Below are positions 12,201 to 22,913 of a DNA stretch of 64,000 nt, one piece after another. Source of the stretch: Siphlonurus alternatus (lineage: Eukaryota; Arthropoda; Insecta; Ephemeroptera; Siphlonuridae); contig OX463780.1 of NCBI GenBank assembly GCA_949825025.1, positions 24,568,229 to 24,632,228 of the forward strand. The letters run 5' to 3'. Position 1 is the stretch's first letter. Every line of letters begins with the position of its first letter. A program made the position numbers and the translations under genes. Under the pieces are notes generated by a model that worked only from the letters and a program-made list of their open reading frames with translations, was not told where the DNA came from and made no database searches.

Positions 12201-15200
12201 ATTCTAAGATAGAACATATTATGGTGAATCAGAAAGTGTCATAACTTTTATTAGCTCTTCATAAAAATTTTGAGAAAATGCTGATATAATACCAAAATCC
12301 GAGGCAAATTTTCATTTCAAATGTTGCGGTCTACGGGTTAACAGCTGACTGGATCAACGGGATCAACAACACTATATAACTTGAGCTGATGCTCGTATTG
12401 CGCAACTTGCATAAATTTCTACTGCGCAGCTTTTGAGGAGCTGACGTAACTTTTTCGTATGCACATATATCGTGCGTGACGTCATTCCCGTCATGCACTG
12501 CGCACTCAACTCGCGGACTCCTCTTTAAGCAAATTCACAAAAATTCTGAAATTTTTTTGAGAGGCAGATTTTAGTGCCTAAAAGCCGTACAAAAAATTTC
12601 AAAACAATTTAACGAGCTGATTTTTTTTAATTGATTTTTTTAATTTTCAGCATAGAGCTTTCCCATGGAGAGACAAACTAAAAAATTAATTAAAAAAAAT
12701 TGTCTCGTTAAATTTTTATGAAATTTTTTGTATGGCTTTCAGGCACTCAAATCTGCCTCTCAAAAAATGTTCAGAATTTTTGTTAATTCGCTAGGGTTTC
12801 CATGTTAATCAAAGGGGATTACGCCGAAAAACTGATTCATATTATCTCTACCTTAAAAGAACAAAAATTTGTCATTTTGCTACTGTTGTTCCTATTTAGG
12901 TTTTTCAGCACACTAATAAGTCAATTTGTAACAAAAATTTAAAAGAAGAATGATTGATTGACATTTTAAACACTAAGAGTTAAAGTAAATTGTTATTTTT
13001 TATTAAACATACCTGCTGCTTCAGCCCTATTAGCAATCACTAGGTATATATACATCTTGCACCAGTAATTCTAATTAGAACTCCACACAGAGGAACAGTT
13101 ATCAGAAAAAGGTATGTAGTTATTTTAGTTACCTGTGAACACAGCAGGTGGGTCACCACTTTGAGTGTTCTCCACAAAGTAGCAAATGTGTCCGGATGTG
13201 TGGCATGGGGTTGCCAGGCAGCGGATACTCAGCGAGCCAAGCTGGAAGCTGTCTCCATGGGCAACCTGCCGATTGAGGGCCCCTACCCTTGTATCTCCCC
13301 CAAGCACCTGCAGCGGGAAGCCAGCAGTCTTCACCAGGTCCTCGTTGCCTCCAGCGTGGTCCCTGTGTGAACAAAGAAACATTTAATACAGTAATACAAT
13401 AGTAATTTCAATGCAAGGGGAATTATTTTCTGTTTACATTTATAATGGCTTCTATAATGCTGAATAAAATTAATGCAATTTACTTTATAAATATAGTTAT
13501 GTCTTTTTAATTGAACCCACAATGAAATCTATCATAATTATGACCTACGACCTCCAGTAATATTTTAGAATAAATAGCTGGAAAAAAAAATGGAAAAGAA
13601 ATATGCAGTATCAAATACATATTTAAAACTACTACACCCGTATTATTTGCTTGAAAATCTTAAAATTGGATAAAAACCTTAGGTATACAATGAAATACAA
13701 TCTATCAAATGTTATAATTTACATTTAAAATTTACTACTCCTATAAATATTCTTTAGTTTGAGAGACTGTTTTATGTTGAGTACTGTACATCAAGTGATC
13801 AAAGACAGTGTTTTATGGGAGTTGGAGTAAAACTTTATTATCTACTTACCAGTGGTGGTGAGTGGTGAGCACAGTGGTAAGCTTCACACCCTCTTCTTTC
13901 ACAGCACTCAGTACGCGAGCAGGCTCCACTGGGTCTACGATGGCAGCCTCCTGGGTTGCCTCGTCCACAAGCTAGCAACAACACACCCTCATTGAAGGAC
14001 TTGTGGAGAAAAACAGGCACACTATAAAGGTCATGTTTATATTGTGATTTTTTTGAAGTATAAGAGATTTAATTATTAAAAATTATATCTAGAGGTGAGT
14101 TTGCAAGTAATATGTACTCTATACATTTTTCTGTGAAAATAAGAACTATAATGGACAATTTGCATAAATTTTTTTAGTAGCTCAATCGAAAGAGGAGGTC
14201 GAAAAATACACCTATGAGTTTTATGAGATTTTTATTCTTACTGCATCATGGCTAAAATAGGGATGTAAAGAGGTCACGTGACCTGGAGGCGGCGCCCGTG
14301 TCGCCAATGACGTCATTGAACTGTCTGGTCAAGCAAACGATCGTCTATATAACGCTTGTAAACAATAAATTAATTGTTGCTTGTTTCCATAGCAACGTGG
14401 TTGTTTACAAGCGTTATAAAGTCGATCGTTTGTTTGACCGAACAGTTCAATGACGTCACAGGCGATGCGGGCGACGCCTCCAGGTCACGTGACCTCTCTT
14501 TTAGCCATGATGCGATACGAATAAAAATCTCATAAAATTTACAGGTGTATTTTTCGACCTCCTCTTTCGATTGAGCTAGTAAAAAAAATTTATGCACATT
14601 GTCCATTACTATAATTAGTAAATAGCTTTTCTGTGCAAAGGGTATCCATATTCATATAATTCATATTGAAGGATTAATTCTCTAGCATTAATCCTTCAAT
14701 AAGTTTTATTAATGAACTCTGGGTATTATTGTACCCTGAATTTAGGTTCAAAGTTGTAGTACATGTTGCTTGAGATGTAATATCCGTTAAATTGAAAACA
14801 GTTCTCACCAGAGAAAATTTTCCTTAAATGTTGATACTGTAAATCAATTACAGACTGGAAGGATGACCTGGGACATTGAATTTGGGAACCTCGATGCTCA
14901 ACAATTTCCGTCAACTTTCAGGGACAGTCACCAAATAAGCAAATGAGCCACGTGCTTGAACTGCTGGTGGCTGGTCTGTGGTGACGTCACAAATCCAACA
15001 GCATAGTGCTGGTGGCTAAAGCGGCACCTTTGATAATTACTATAATTAGGCTAGGCAATAAAATAAATGCGATTATGGTGTCTCGTAGCAGCAAAAGTGA
15101 GCGGTTTGAAAGTTAGGCTATCCTCCCTGTTTATAATCATTGGATACTGCATCCTTTTTGAAGACAAGTGTTCAAACAATAACATATTTGCATTCCTCTT

Positions 15201-15556
15201 GGTGCGGTAAATTTTTCGGGGTAACAGCTATAAAATATTTAGCTGAGAATGTCTAAAACAAAAAAGGGTAACTTACCAAGTACATATAATTGTCTTGTAA
15301 TGCTGGTAAAATTCTGATCCTCATGCTTGGGTGATTGACTGTGGCAGACATGCTGTGAGTTCCACGGAAACCAACTGTACTCCACTTGCAAACTGGAAAA
15401 GAAAACAGCAAAATAACACCTGAATAGAACAACAAATATTTAAAAAAATTATCCCGTAGGTGACCTAAAATCCTAAAACATCTCACCTCGAAAATACACA
15501 GGTGTTACGGATTCAATGACACGATTGGGTAATGCACGTACTAGGGCATTGAACAT
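9295..15556 (-). CDS. HAGH: Hydroxyacylglutathione hydrolase, mitochondrial/cytosolic (glyoxalase II)
   Basis: Seven exons, minus strand: 15556-15487 (ATG at 15556-15554), 15392-15277, 13971-13850, 13362-13133, 11803-11700, 9635-9491, 9425-9295 (TAA at 9297-9295). Every junction has GT-AG ends and phases add to 918 nt, 305 residues, close to the 308 of human HAGH. The enzyme hydrolyses S-D-lactoylglutathione to glutathione and D-lactate, ending methylglyoxal detoxification. Visible motifs: [16 protein letters not shown] (47-62), the binuclear-metal motif THHHWDHAGGN (99-109), [40 protein letters not shown], and the C-terminal substrate-side segment NPFMRV...QQHAGESDP. Residues 1-46 are basic and suit a mitochondrial leader; Met47 matches the family's cytosolic start. 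Exon 1 may extend upstream: an AG precedes it at 15575-15576 in an open frame, so the first ATG is the least certain part. Several introns carry mobile elements. Confidence 0.95.
9946..11640. mobile_element. Non-autonomous hAT element, copy 1 (HAGH intron)
   Basis: Ends TAGTGCTGTTGA and TCAACAGCACTA are inverted repeats, flanked by a perfect 8-bp duplication GTAGCAAC at 9938-9945 and 11641-11648, the hAT signature. Both subterminal regions (about 9960-10300 and 11317-11630) are packed with the palindrome CGGATATCCG; on the right it recurs with a 36-bp period at least five times (TTTCGGATATCCGGATATCC at 11319, 11355, 11391, 11427, 11463). The middle is AT-rich and has no transposase. It holds a nested MITE at 10841-11009. 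Copy 2 is at 43403-45095. It sits about 50 bp downstream of the exon ending at 11700. Confidence 0.92.
10841..11009. mobile_element. hAT-like MITE nested in hAT copy 1
   Basis: Ends CAGGCGCGGATCCAG and CTGGATCCACGACTG are inverted repeats with mismatches; the flanks AAAACACG at 10833-10840 and 11010-11017 are a perfect 8-bp duplication. The body has G and C runs and GGCAATATAGGCATTTCCCCC. Related copies: 29369-29550 and 41436-41638. Confidence 0.85.
11893..12852. mobile_element. 960-bp TTAA-flanked palindromic element (HAGH intron)
   Basis: TTAA at 11889-11892 and 12853-12856 flank ends GGTAGAGATAATACGAATCA and the complement of TGATTCATATTATCTCTACC. Further inside both halves carry CCCTTTGATTAACATG / CATGTTAATCAAAGGG as inverted repeats, and the right half contains the CCATGGAGAGAC...GTCTCTCC-type centre seen at 6420 and 7715. 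The middle contains a unique segment at about 11960-12540 with a TGACGTCA at 12477. The open frame at 11960-12184 has no recognised domain. Confidence 0.7.
14150..14607. mobile_element. Palindromic MITE, 458 bp (HAGH intron)
   Basis: Inverted arms of roughly 200 bp start AATGGACAATTTGCATAAAT and end in the complement. The flanks ACTAT at 14145-14149 and 14608-14612 may be a short target duplication. Inner arms carry GAGGTCACGTGACCT-like and TGACGTCA palindromes (14308, 14451) and GCGTTATA/TATAACGC. No coding capacity. Confidence 0.75.
14667..14701. repeat. Short hairpin
   Basis: ATTGAAGGATTAAT and ATTAATCCTTCAAT are exact inverted repeats around a short loop. It lies just outside the MITE in the same HAGH intron. 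Confidence 0.6.
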
Positions 15557-15731
15557 TACGAAAAATTCATCAAACTGAAACAAAATGCAAAAAAATTACT
15601 ATGGATGAAATAAAAAACATATCCATTATTCAATTGTCTAATTTTATAAGTAATACCCGTATAACATATTATAGGGGGAACGATATATTGTCATTGTTTT
15701 ATAAAGAGATATATAATGTGTCATAATTCAG

Positions 15732-16012
15732 GGGCGGATCCAGCGCGCGGCTCTGGGGAAGGGAAGGGGGGGTTTGGCTTACTGCGCGCGGCGATCGTCA
15801 TTTGCATTTTAACAAGGCCAGACGGGACTGGCGACAGCAGTCAGCTGATCAGGCGCCGTCTAGTCTACCGGTAATCTAAATATGTATATATAATTATAGG
15901 GCCAATCTAATATAATTTTATCCTAATGAAAAAACTGAATTGGGGGAAATGCCTCTAATATGTTTTTTTATGTGTTGGAAAAGTTAAGCCCTTCCCCCCT
16001 CCTCCTACCTGG
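15732..16012. mobile_element. Rearranged GGATCC-ended hAT-like MITE
   Basis: The left end CAGGGGCGGATCCAGCGCG matches the terminal repeat of the copies at 10841, 29369 and 41436, and TTATCCTAATGAA plus GGGGGAAATGCCTCTAATATG echo their interior. The right terminal repeat is not found; an unrelated GC-rich segment (about 15780-15870) is present. It lies just upstream of HAGH. Confidence 0.45.
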
Positions 16013-16070
16013 TCGATATCTTTGCCTGCAGTGAGTGAGAGTGATTGCATACAGCAATATATTGACATTA

Positions 16071-16209
16071 GCTCTGTTCGTAAATATGCAGTACACAATC
16101 AGACAGAATTGATTATTATTGTATTTATTGATGAACCTTATATGTTCCATGTACATAAGGTTCATCAATGAAAATCGATTTTTTCTGATTGTGTATTTAC
16201 GAACAGAGC
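16071..16209. mobile_element. Small palindromic MITE with TTA duplication
   Basis: Ends GCTCTGTTCGTAAATA and TATTTACGAACAGAGC are exact inverted repeats; TTA at 16068-16070 and 16210-16212. The arms continue through CACAATCAGA and AAGGTTCATCA. Confidence 0.75.
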
Positions 16210-16272
16210 TTAAATAATATGCTTAAAATTATATTTATATATTATGCATATTAAGCAGCGTTCATATAACTA

Positions 16273-16405
16273 GGTCTCTGTTCGTAAATACACAATCAGA
16301 AAGAATCAATTACTGTATTTTTGATGAACCTTCTGTACATGAAACATAAGGTTCATCACACATAATCGATTTTTTCTGAATGTGTACTGTATTTACGAAC
16401 AGACC
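16273..16405. mobile_element. Second copy of the small palindromic MITE
   Basis: Same family as 16071-16209: GGTCTCTGTTCGTAAATACA and complement of its right end TGTATTTACGAACAGACC, including the inner AAGGTTCATCA hairpin. Flanked by TA on both sides. Confidence 0.75.
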
Positions 16406-16483
16406 TACATCATACATACTCGGAAGTCGCTACGGTGTTCATGCCGTAGCACAAATATGCATAAGAGCGTGGCACAGTGCATT

Positions 16484-16775
16484 GACCGGTTCTCGTTAGA
16501 TCACCGAAGTCAGGCTACGTTGAGCGTGGTTAGTACTTGGATGGGTGACCGTTTCAAGTAAAAAATATGCTGCTCCCTCCCTGGGGTAAATTCGTCTCGC
16601 TTTCCACCCAGTGCAGTGATACACTTGTGTGTGGTTCCCAAGGCTTTGGACATCGCTTTGGTTCATTGAGAAAAAGTAGAGGTGTCCGTCCTGACTGAGG
16701 TTTTCCACGGTTCCCTCAGTCTCACCTCAGCGAATGCTGGGACGCGTAACAGGCAGTGTCCACCATCCGTTCCCT
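16484..16775 (+). mobile_element. SINE with a 5S rRNA-derived head
   Basis: Positions 16484-16552 follow the 3' part of animal 5S rRNA: GACCGGTTCTCGTTAGATCA, CCGAAGTCA, then TAGTACTTGGATGGGTGACC. The A box and 5' half are missing. The body continues with GGTAAATTCGTCTCGCTTTC, GTGTGGTTCCCAAGG and GAGGTTTTCCACGGTTCCCT. The copy at 54238-54562 (minus) has the same order of blocks, so this is a dispersed element and not a functional 5S gene. It abuts the LINE fragment at 16783. Confidence 0.7.
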
Positions 16776-16782
16776 ACCTTAT

Positions 16783-17845
16783 TCCTACCCTATTATTTTT
16801 ATTAATGATATTGTACAGAATTTGGAGTCGGAGATGAGGCTTTTTGCTGATGACAGCGTAATCTATAGGACAATAAGTAATAAGCAGGATGAGCAAATTT
16901 TACAAAAGGATCTGGAGACAGTGGGTATATGGATAGGAGCTAATAAAATGAAGCTTAATGTTGGGAAATGTAGCGTGGTTAAGTTCAACAGAAGAAGGGA
17001 GCAAAGTCAGGTTAAATATTTTATGGAGGGGGAAGAAATCAAATTAGAGGACAAATACAAATATCTGGGAGTAATGCTTCAGTGCAAACTTAACTGGGAT
17101 GAACATATCAGGTATGTAACGGCAAAGAGCAGAAGGAATCTTGAGTTTGTAATGAGGAACCTTAAGGGGGCAGGCAGGACAGTAAGAGAAAAAGCATACA
17201 AGTCTCTGATTAGACCAATAATGGAATATGGATGTAATGCGTGGGACCCGTATAGAGCAAAAGGAAAGAAAGAGATGGAAAAGATACAAAGACGAGCAGC
17301 AAGAAGGGTTCTAGAAAAGGGGAACTGAAGCTTTACCTGTGATAAAAGCAAAATTTATAAGGGAAGAGAGAGTGTGACCAAAATGATAGAGCAACTGGGA
17401 TGGGAGGAAGGATCTAGAGGAAAGGAGGAAGCAAAGTAGACTGATAACAATGTATAAAATAACTAGGAACCAAAAGGGCTGGGAGGAGCTTAGCGATCGT
17501 ACTGAGGAAGGGCGTTATAAGGGTAGGAGGGACCATGATTGGAAGTTGGAGTATAAGGAGAAGCAAAAATGATGTGGGCAAGTATTCTTTTTTGAGAAGA
17601 ACGGTGAGGGAGTGGAATTTGTTGGACTCTGGGCTTGTGGATGCTCGGAGTGTTGGTGAGTTCAGGGAGGGGCTGAGAGAGTCAGCCGCAAGCAAGCGAG
17701 CCACCGTGGTGGAATACCCACAATAGCTGCAAGCAGTGGTGTATGCATGTAATGTGTGTACACACTGCTACAGTATTTAATCTTTAATCCCATTACCCCG
17801 CCGCGAGCTGTAAGCTCTTAGGGATGTATCCTTGTAAAAAAATAA
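16783..17845 (+). mobile_element. LINE 3' fragment: reverse-transcriptase C-terminal part, frameshifted
   Basis: An open frame to 17328 contains IIFINDIV, the catalytic FADDSVIYRTI, NKMKLNVGKCSVVKF, YKYLGVML and the RPIMEYGCNAWDPY thumb block. The frame breaks at about 17328, and the remaining C-terminal part resumes in other frames (SFLRRTVREWNLLDS near 17600, stop at about 17726). The end is an ATAAATAAATAAAAT tail with GCTGTAAGCTCTTAGGGATG upstream. The 5' end is cut sharply within the palm domain. It is related to the LINE at the left window edge. Confidence 0.85.
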
Positions 17846-17936
17846 ATAAATAAAATAGCTCCATAAGAAAACTAATAAGACCTATATGCCTACGGCATGC
17901 CGTAGTAGTTTTCAAGTATCATGTGAACGCGGCTTT

Positions 17937-18554
17937 ATATATTATATAGTATGCATACTGTAGGTACAGGTATGCATATATGGTGCTTCTTACAAATTTA
18001 TCAGTATAATTAATATACATATATATAATATGCATACAATTTGTCACAATTTACAAACAGCTTGAAACTTTTATATTTACTGTATCTGTATAAATATACA
18101 GTATAATATATGATATGCATACCAATCTTACGGATCTTCTATAATATATACGTACTGTACTGTATGCATATCATACTGTAACATATAGGTATGCATACTG
18201 TATGATATATATTATATAGTATGCATACGTGAAATGATGATTTTAACTGATGTAACAAAAAAATTAAAGAATATAAAATAATTATACTCGACAACTAAAA
18301 AAAATAACAGAATAGTATCAGTTATCAAAAGTGTCTTATACCGCGTAACTTATATGTAATTGGTTCCTTTATTTGAAACTCACTTCAGTGTTCAGCGATT
18401 TTTTTGTTTTCTTCTAATCTTCCAATGATTCCAATCGCTCCAATGCACAATCGCTCCAATGCACCCCACAACGTTTTTGGCTCCAAAGCTGGACCAAAAA
18501 GCAACCTTGCACGAGCACGCTTGCACCAACCACAAACCCACACCAACCTATGCG
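17937..18554. other. AT-rich spacer
   Basis: Repeated short palindromes such as TATGCATACTGTA and TATATTATATAGTATGCATA. The stretch 18400-18554 is less AT-rich (CCAATCGCTCCAATGCAC repeated) but shows no recognised gene. Confidence 0.6.
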
Positions 18555-19380
18555 TCCTATGCCGGACGTTGCTAGAGACAAGGGACCCTTGTCTCGAATC
18601 GGGACAAGGCAGTGTTCCGCGCATGCGCACTACGTAACTCTAACTGGCGGCATATTATGCAGTTTTATGCTGCCTTGTCCCGAAGAAAAAGACTCGGGAC
18701 ACGGCACTTTTAAGCCGCGTGAATATGCTACTGATGCTACAGCAGCAACATGTTATCTGCCGCGCGTGAAGTTATCTGAATTAATATATACACGGGAATT
18801 AAAATATAAAACTTCAATAAACACTTTAAAGTATTATGATGATATTATATATTAATATTATTAATGAGATATATATGTTAATTTTATATAATATATTATA
18901 TATAACAATTAATATATTTAATTAATTAATTCATCATGCATGCTGGAATCGATCGTCCGGCATACAATATAATTATACTATATATTTTTTTGATATATAT
19001 ATATAAATATAATTAATGGGCGTATATAATAATCAATTTATTCTGTTATATAGGCATAAAAATATACATTATTATATATATAAACATGATACATTCATAT
19101 ACATATATATACATTATAATTGTATTAAATATATATTACGTTAATTGGAATTTAACTGATCAATCATGAAGATATATATTTCATGAATATATATACACAG
19201 TATATATATATTAAATGCTTGAAGATTTTTTATAATTTTAATATTGTATAATATAATATATATATAACCAATTCATTATTTTTATTTTAATTTATATTCA
19301 TGCACATTAAAATATAATACATCGTGTATTAAATTAATTCATACAGTTGACAACATATTGCATGTTAACTGCCTTCATAT

Positions 19381-20800
19381 CTCGATTGCAGACGTGTACC
19401 CGGCAGTCTAAAATAAAGCTATATTTCAACGTTAAATCGTAAATGTTATAGCACTCCCGTGTCCCTAGTGAAGACACGGCAGTTTTTTTATATAGTGATT
19501 TTCAATTTAATAAATTCTACTTTGACTGCCTTGTCTCGATTGCAGACACGGCAATCTAAAATAAAGCTATTTCAACGTTAAATCGTATATGTTATAGCAC
19601 TCCCGTGTCCCGAGTGGAGACACGGCAGTTTTTTATATAGTGATTTTCAATTTAATAAATTCTATTTTGACTGCCTTGTCTCGATTGCAGACACGGCAGT
19701 CTAAAATAAAGCTATTTCAATGTTAAATCGTATATGTTATAGCACTCCCGTGTCCCGAGTGGAGACACGGCAGTTTTTTTATATAGTGATTTTCAATTTA
19801 ATAAATTCTATTCTGACTGCCTTGTCTCGATTGCAGACACGGCAGTCTAAAATAAAGCTTTTTTAACGTTAAAACGTATATGTTATAGGACTCCCGTGTC
19901 CCGAGTGGAGACACGGCAGTTTTTTTATATAGTGATTTTCAATTTAATAAATTTTATTTTGACTGCCTTGTCTCGATTGCAGACACGGCAGTCTAAAATA
20001 AAGCTATTTCAACGTTAAATCGTATATGTTATAGCACTCCCGTGTCCCGAGTGGAGACACGGCAGTTTTTTATATAGTGATTTTCAATTTAATAAATTTT
20101 ATTTTGACTGCCTTGTCTCGATTGCAGACACGGCAGTCTAAAATAAAGCTATTTCAACGTTAAATCGTATATGTTATAGCACTCCCGTGTCCCGAGTGGA
20201 GACACGGCAGTTTTTTTATATTAGTGATTTTCAATTTAATAAATTTTATTTTGACTGCCTTGTCTCGATTGCAGACACGGCAGTCTAAAATAAAGCTTTT
20301 TTAACGTTAAATCGTATATGTTATAGGACTCCCGTGTCCCGAGTGGAGACACGGCAGTTTTTTTATATAGTGATTTTCAATTTAATAAATTTTATTTTGA
20401 CTGCCTTGTCTCGATTGCAGACACGGCAGTCTAAAATAAAGCTTTTTTAACGTTAAAACGTATATGTTATAGGACTCCCGTGTCCCGAGTGGAGACACGG
20501 CAGTTTTTTTATATGGTGATTTTCAATTTAATAAATTTTATTTTGACTGCCTTGTCTCGATTGCAGACACGGCAGTCTAAAATAAAGCTATTTCAACGTT
20601 AAATCGTATATGTTATAGGACTCCCGAGTAGAGACACGGCAGTTTTTTTATATAGTGATTTTCAATTTAATAAATTCTATTTTGACTGCCTTGTCTCGAT
20701 TGCAGACACGGCAGTCTGAAATAAAGCTATTTCAACGTTAAATCGTATATGTTATAGCACTCCCGTGTCCCGAGTGGAGAGACGGCAGTTTTTTTTATAA
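19381..20800 (+). repeat. Left tandem array, about 10 units of 147 bp
   Basis: Each unit holds two hairpins: ACTGCCTTGTCTC...AGACACGGCAGT around a GATTGC loop, and CTCCCGTGTCC...GGAGACACGGCAG. These alternate with AT segments containing AACGTTAAATCGTATATG and ATAGTGATTTTCAATTTAAT. The outermost unit (about 19370-19420) is degenerate and two internal variants (CTATTTCAACG / CTTTTTTAACG) alternate. Confidence 0.9.
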
Positions 20801-20814
20801 CAAAAACATATACG

Positions 20815-22020
20815 ATTTAACGTTAAAAAAGCTTTATTTTAGACTGCCGTGTCTGCAATCGAGACAAGGCAGTCAAAATAAAATTTATTAAATTGAAAAT
20901 CACTATATAAAAAACTGCCGTGTCTCCACTCGGGACACGGGAGTGCTATAACATACACGATTTAACGTTGAAATAGCTTTATTTTAGACTGCCGTGTCTG
21001 CAATCGAGACAAGGCAGTCAAAATAAAATTTATTAAATTGAAAATCACTATATAAAAAAACTGCCGTGTCTCCACTCGGGACACGGGAGTGCTATAACAT
21101 ATACGATTTAACGTTGAAATAGCTTTATTTTAGACTGCCGTGTCTGCAATCGAGACAAGGCAGTCAAAATAGAATTTATTAAATTGAAAATCACTATATA
21201 TAAAAAAACTGCCGTGTCTCCACTCGGGACACGGGAGTCCTATAACATATACGTTTTAACGTTAAAAAAGCTTTATTTTAGACTGCCGTGTCTGCAATCG
21301 AGACAAGGCAGTCAAAATAGAATTTATTAAATTGAAAATCACTATATAAAAAAACTGCCGTGTCTCCACTCGGGATACGGGAGTGCTATAACATATACGA
21401 TTTAACGTTGAAATAGCTTTATTTTAGACTGCCGTGTCTGCAATCGAGACAAGGCAGTCAAAATAAAATTTATTAAATTGAAAATCATTATATAAAGAAA
21501 CTGCCGTGTCTCCACTCGGGACACGGGAGTCCTATAACATATACGTTTTATCGTTGAAATAGCTTTATTTTAGACTGCCGTGTCTGCAATTGAGACAAGG
21601 CAGTCAAAATAAAATTTATTAAATTGAAAATCACTATATAAAAAAACTGCCGTGTCTCCACTCGGGACACGGGAGTCCTATATATGTTTTAACGTTAAAA
21701 AAGCTTAATTTTAGACTGCCGTGTCTGCAATCGAGACAAGGCAGTCAAAATAGAATTTATTAAATTGAAAATCACTATATAAAAAAACTGCCGTGTCTCC
21801 ACTCGGGACACGGGAGTGCTATAACATATACGATTTAACGTTGAAATAGCTTTATTTTAGACTGCCGTGTCTGCAATCGAGACAAGGCAGTCAAAATAGA
21901 ATTTATTAAATTGAAAATCACTATATAAAAAAACTGCCTTGTCTCCACTCGGGACACGGGAGTGCTATAACATATACGATTTAACGTTGAAATATAGCTT
22001 ATTTATTTTAGACTGCCGGG
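20815..22020 (-). repeat. Right tandem array, same unit inverted, about 9 copies
   Basis: The complement of the left array: CTGCCGTGTCTGCAATCGAG recurs about every 147 bp from roughly 20843 to 22013. The outermost unit is degenerate (GACTGCCGGGTACACGTCTG), mirroring the outermost left unit, which shows that both arms share one ancestral order. Confidence 0.9.
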
Positions 22021-22913
22021 TACACGTCTGCAATCGAGACATGAAGGCAGTTAACAATATGATATGTCATTGCAACTGTATGAATTATAAATTTAATACA
22101 CGATGTATTATATTTTAATGTGCATGAATATATATAAATTAAAATAAAAATAATGAATTGGTTATATATTATATTATTATACAATATTAAAATTATAAAA
22201 AATCTTCAAGCATTTAATATATATATATATACTGTATATATATATACATGAAATATAATATATATATATCTTCATGATTGCCATGATCAGTTAAATTCCA
22301 ATTAACGTAATATGTATTCAATACAATTAAAATGTATATATATATATATATATGTATATGAATGTATTATGTTTATATATTATGTATATTTTTATGCCTA
22401 TATAACAGCTAGAGAATAAATTAATTATTATAATATACGCCCATTAATTATATTTATATATATATATATCATAAAAATACATAGTATAATTATATTGTAT
22501 CATATGCCGGACGATCGATTCCAGCATGCATGATGAATTAATTAAATATATTAATTGTTATATATAATATATTATATATAAAATTAACATATATATCTCA
22601 TTAATAATATTAATTTATAATATCATTATAATACTTTAAAGTGTTTATTGAAGTTTTATATTTTAATTCCCGTGTATATATATATTAATTCAGATAACTT
22701 CACGGCGTCACGCGCGGCAGATAACATGTTGCTGCTGTAGCATATTCACGCGGCTTGAAAGTGCCGTGTCCCGAGTCTTTTTCTTCGGGACAAGGCAGCA
22801 TAAAACTGCATAATATGCCGCCAGTTAGAGTTACGTAGTGCGCATGCGCGGAACACTGCCTTGTCCCGATTCGAGACAAGGGTCCCTTGTCCCTAGCAAC
22901 GTCCTCCTATGCC

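Larger units (their letters stand above)
16253..17936. mobile_element. Probable TTA-flanked element split by nested insertions
   Basis: The left segment AGCAGCGTTCATATAACT resumes after the small MITE as CATACTCGGAAGTCGCTACGG; the right end, read as complement, is AGCCGCGTTCACATGATAC then CTACTACGGCATGCCG. Both ends are flanked by TTA. Ends resemble the element at 1810-2071. Its interior is occupied by a MITE, a 5S-headed SINE and a LINE fragment, so it would be the oldest layer of a nest. Confidence 0.4.
18564..22904. mobile_element. Foldback-like element with 2-kb inverted arms
   Basis: The ends GGACGTTGCTAG and CTAGCAACGTCC are inverted repeats, flanked by a perfect 9-bp duplication TCCTATGCC at 18555-18563 and 22905-22913. 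The outer arms (about 18564-19380 and 22020-22904) are inverted copies of each other. The inner arms are tandem arrays of a roughly 147-bp unit, forward on the left (19381-20800) and inverted on the right (20815-22020), meeting at about 20800-20815 with almost no spacer. Long repeat-built inverted arms plus 9-bp duplications are the hallmark of Foldback elements, which are linked to the Mutator/MULE group. There is no transposase frame, so this copy is non-autonomous. Confidence 0.88.

Noticed and set aside
13153..13386. Overlapping frames on both strands over 13153-13386
   Set aside because: Shadows of the HAGH exon at 13133-13362.
16484..16552. Functional 5S rRNA gene
   Set aside because: The 5' half and the terminal stem are missing, and a SINE body follows; the same holds at 54490-54562 and 28501-28533.
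19381..22020. CRISPR-like regular repeats
   Set aside because: Period of 147 bp, no spacers of variable sequence, AT-rich animal context and inverted partner array; it is part of a Foldback-like element.
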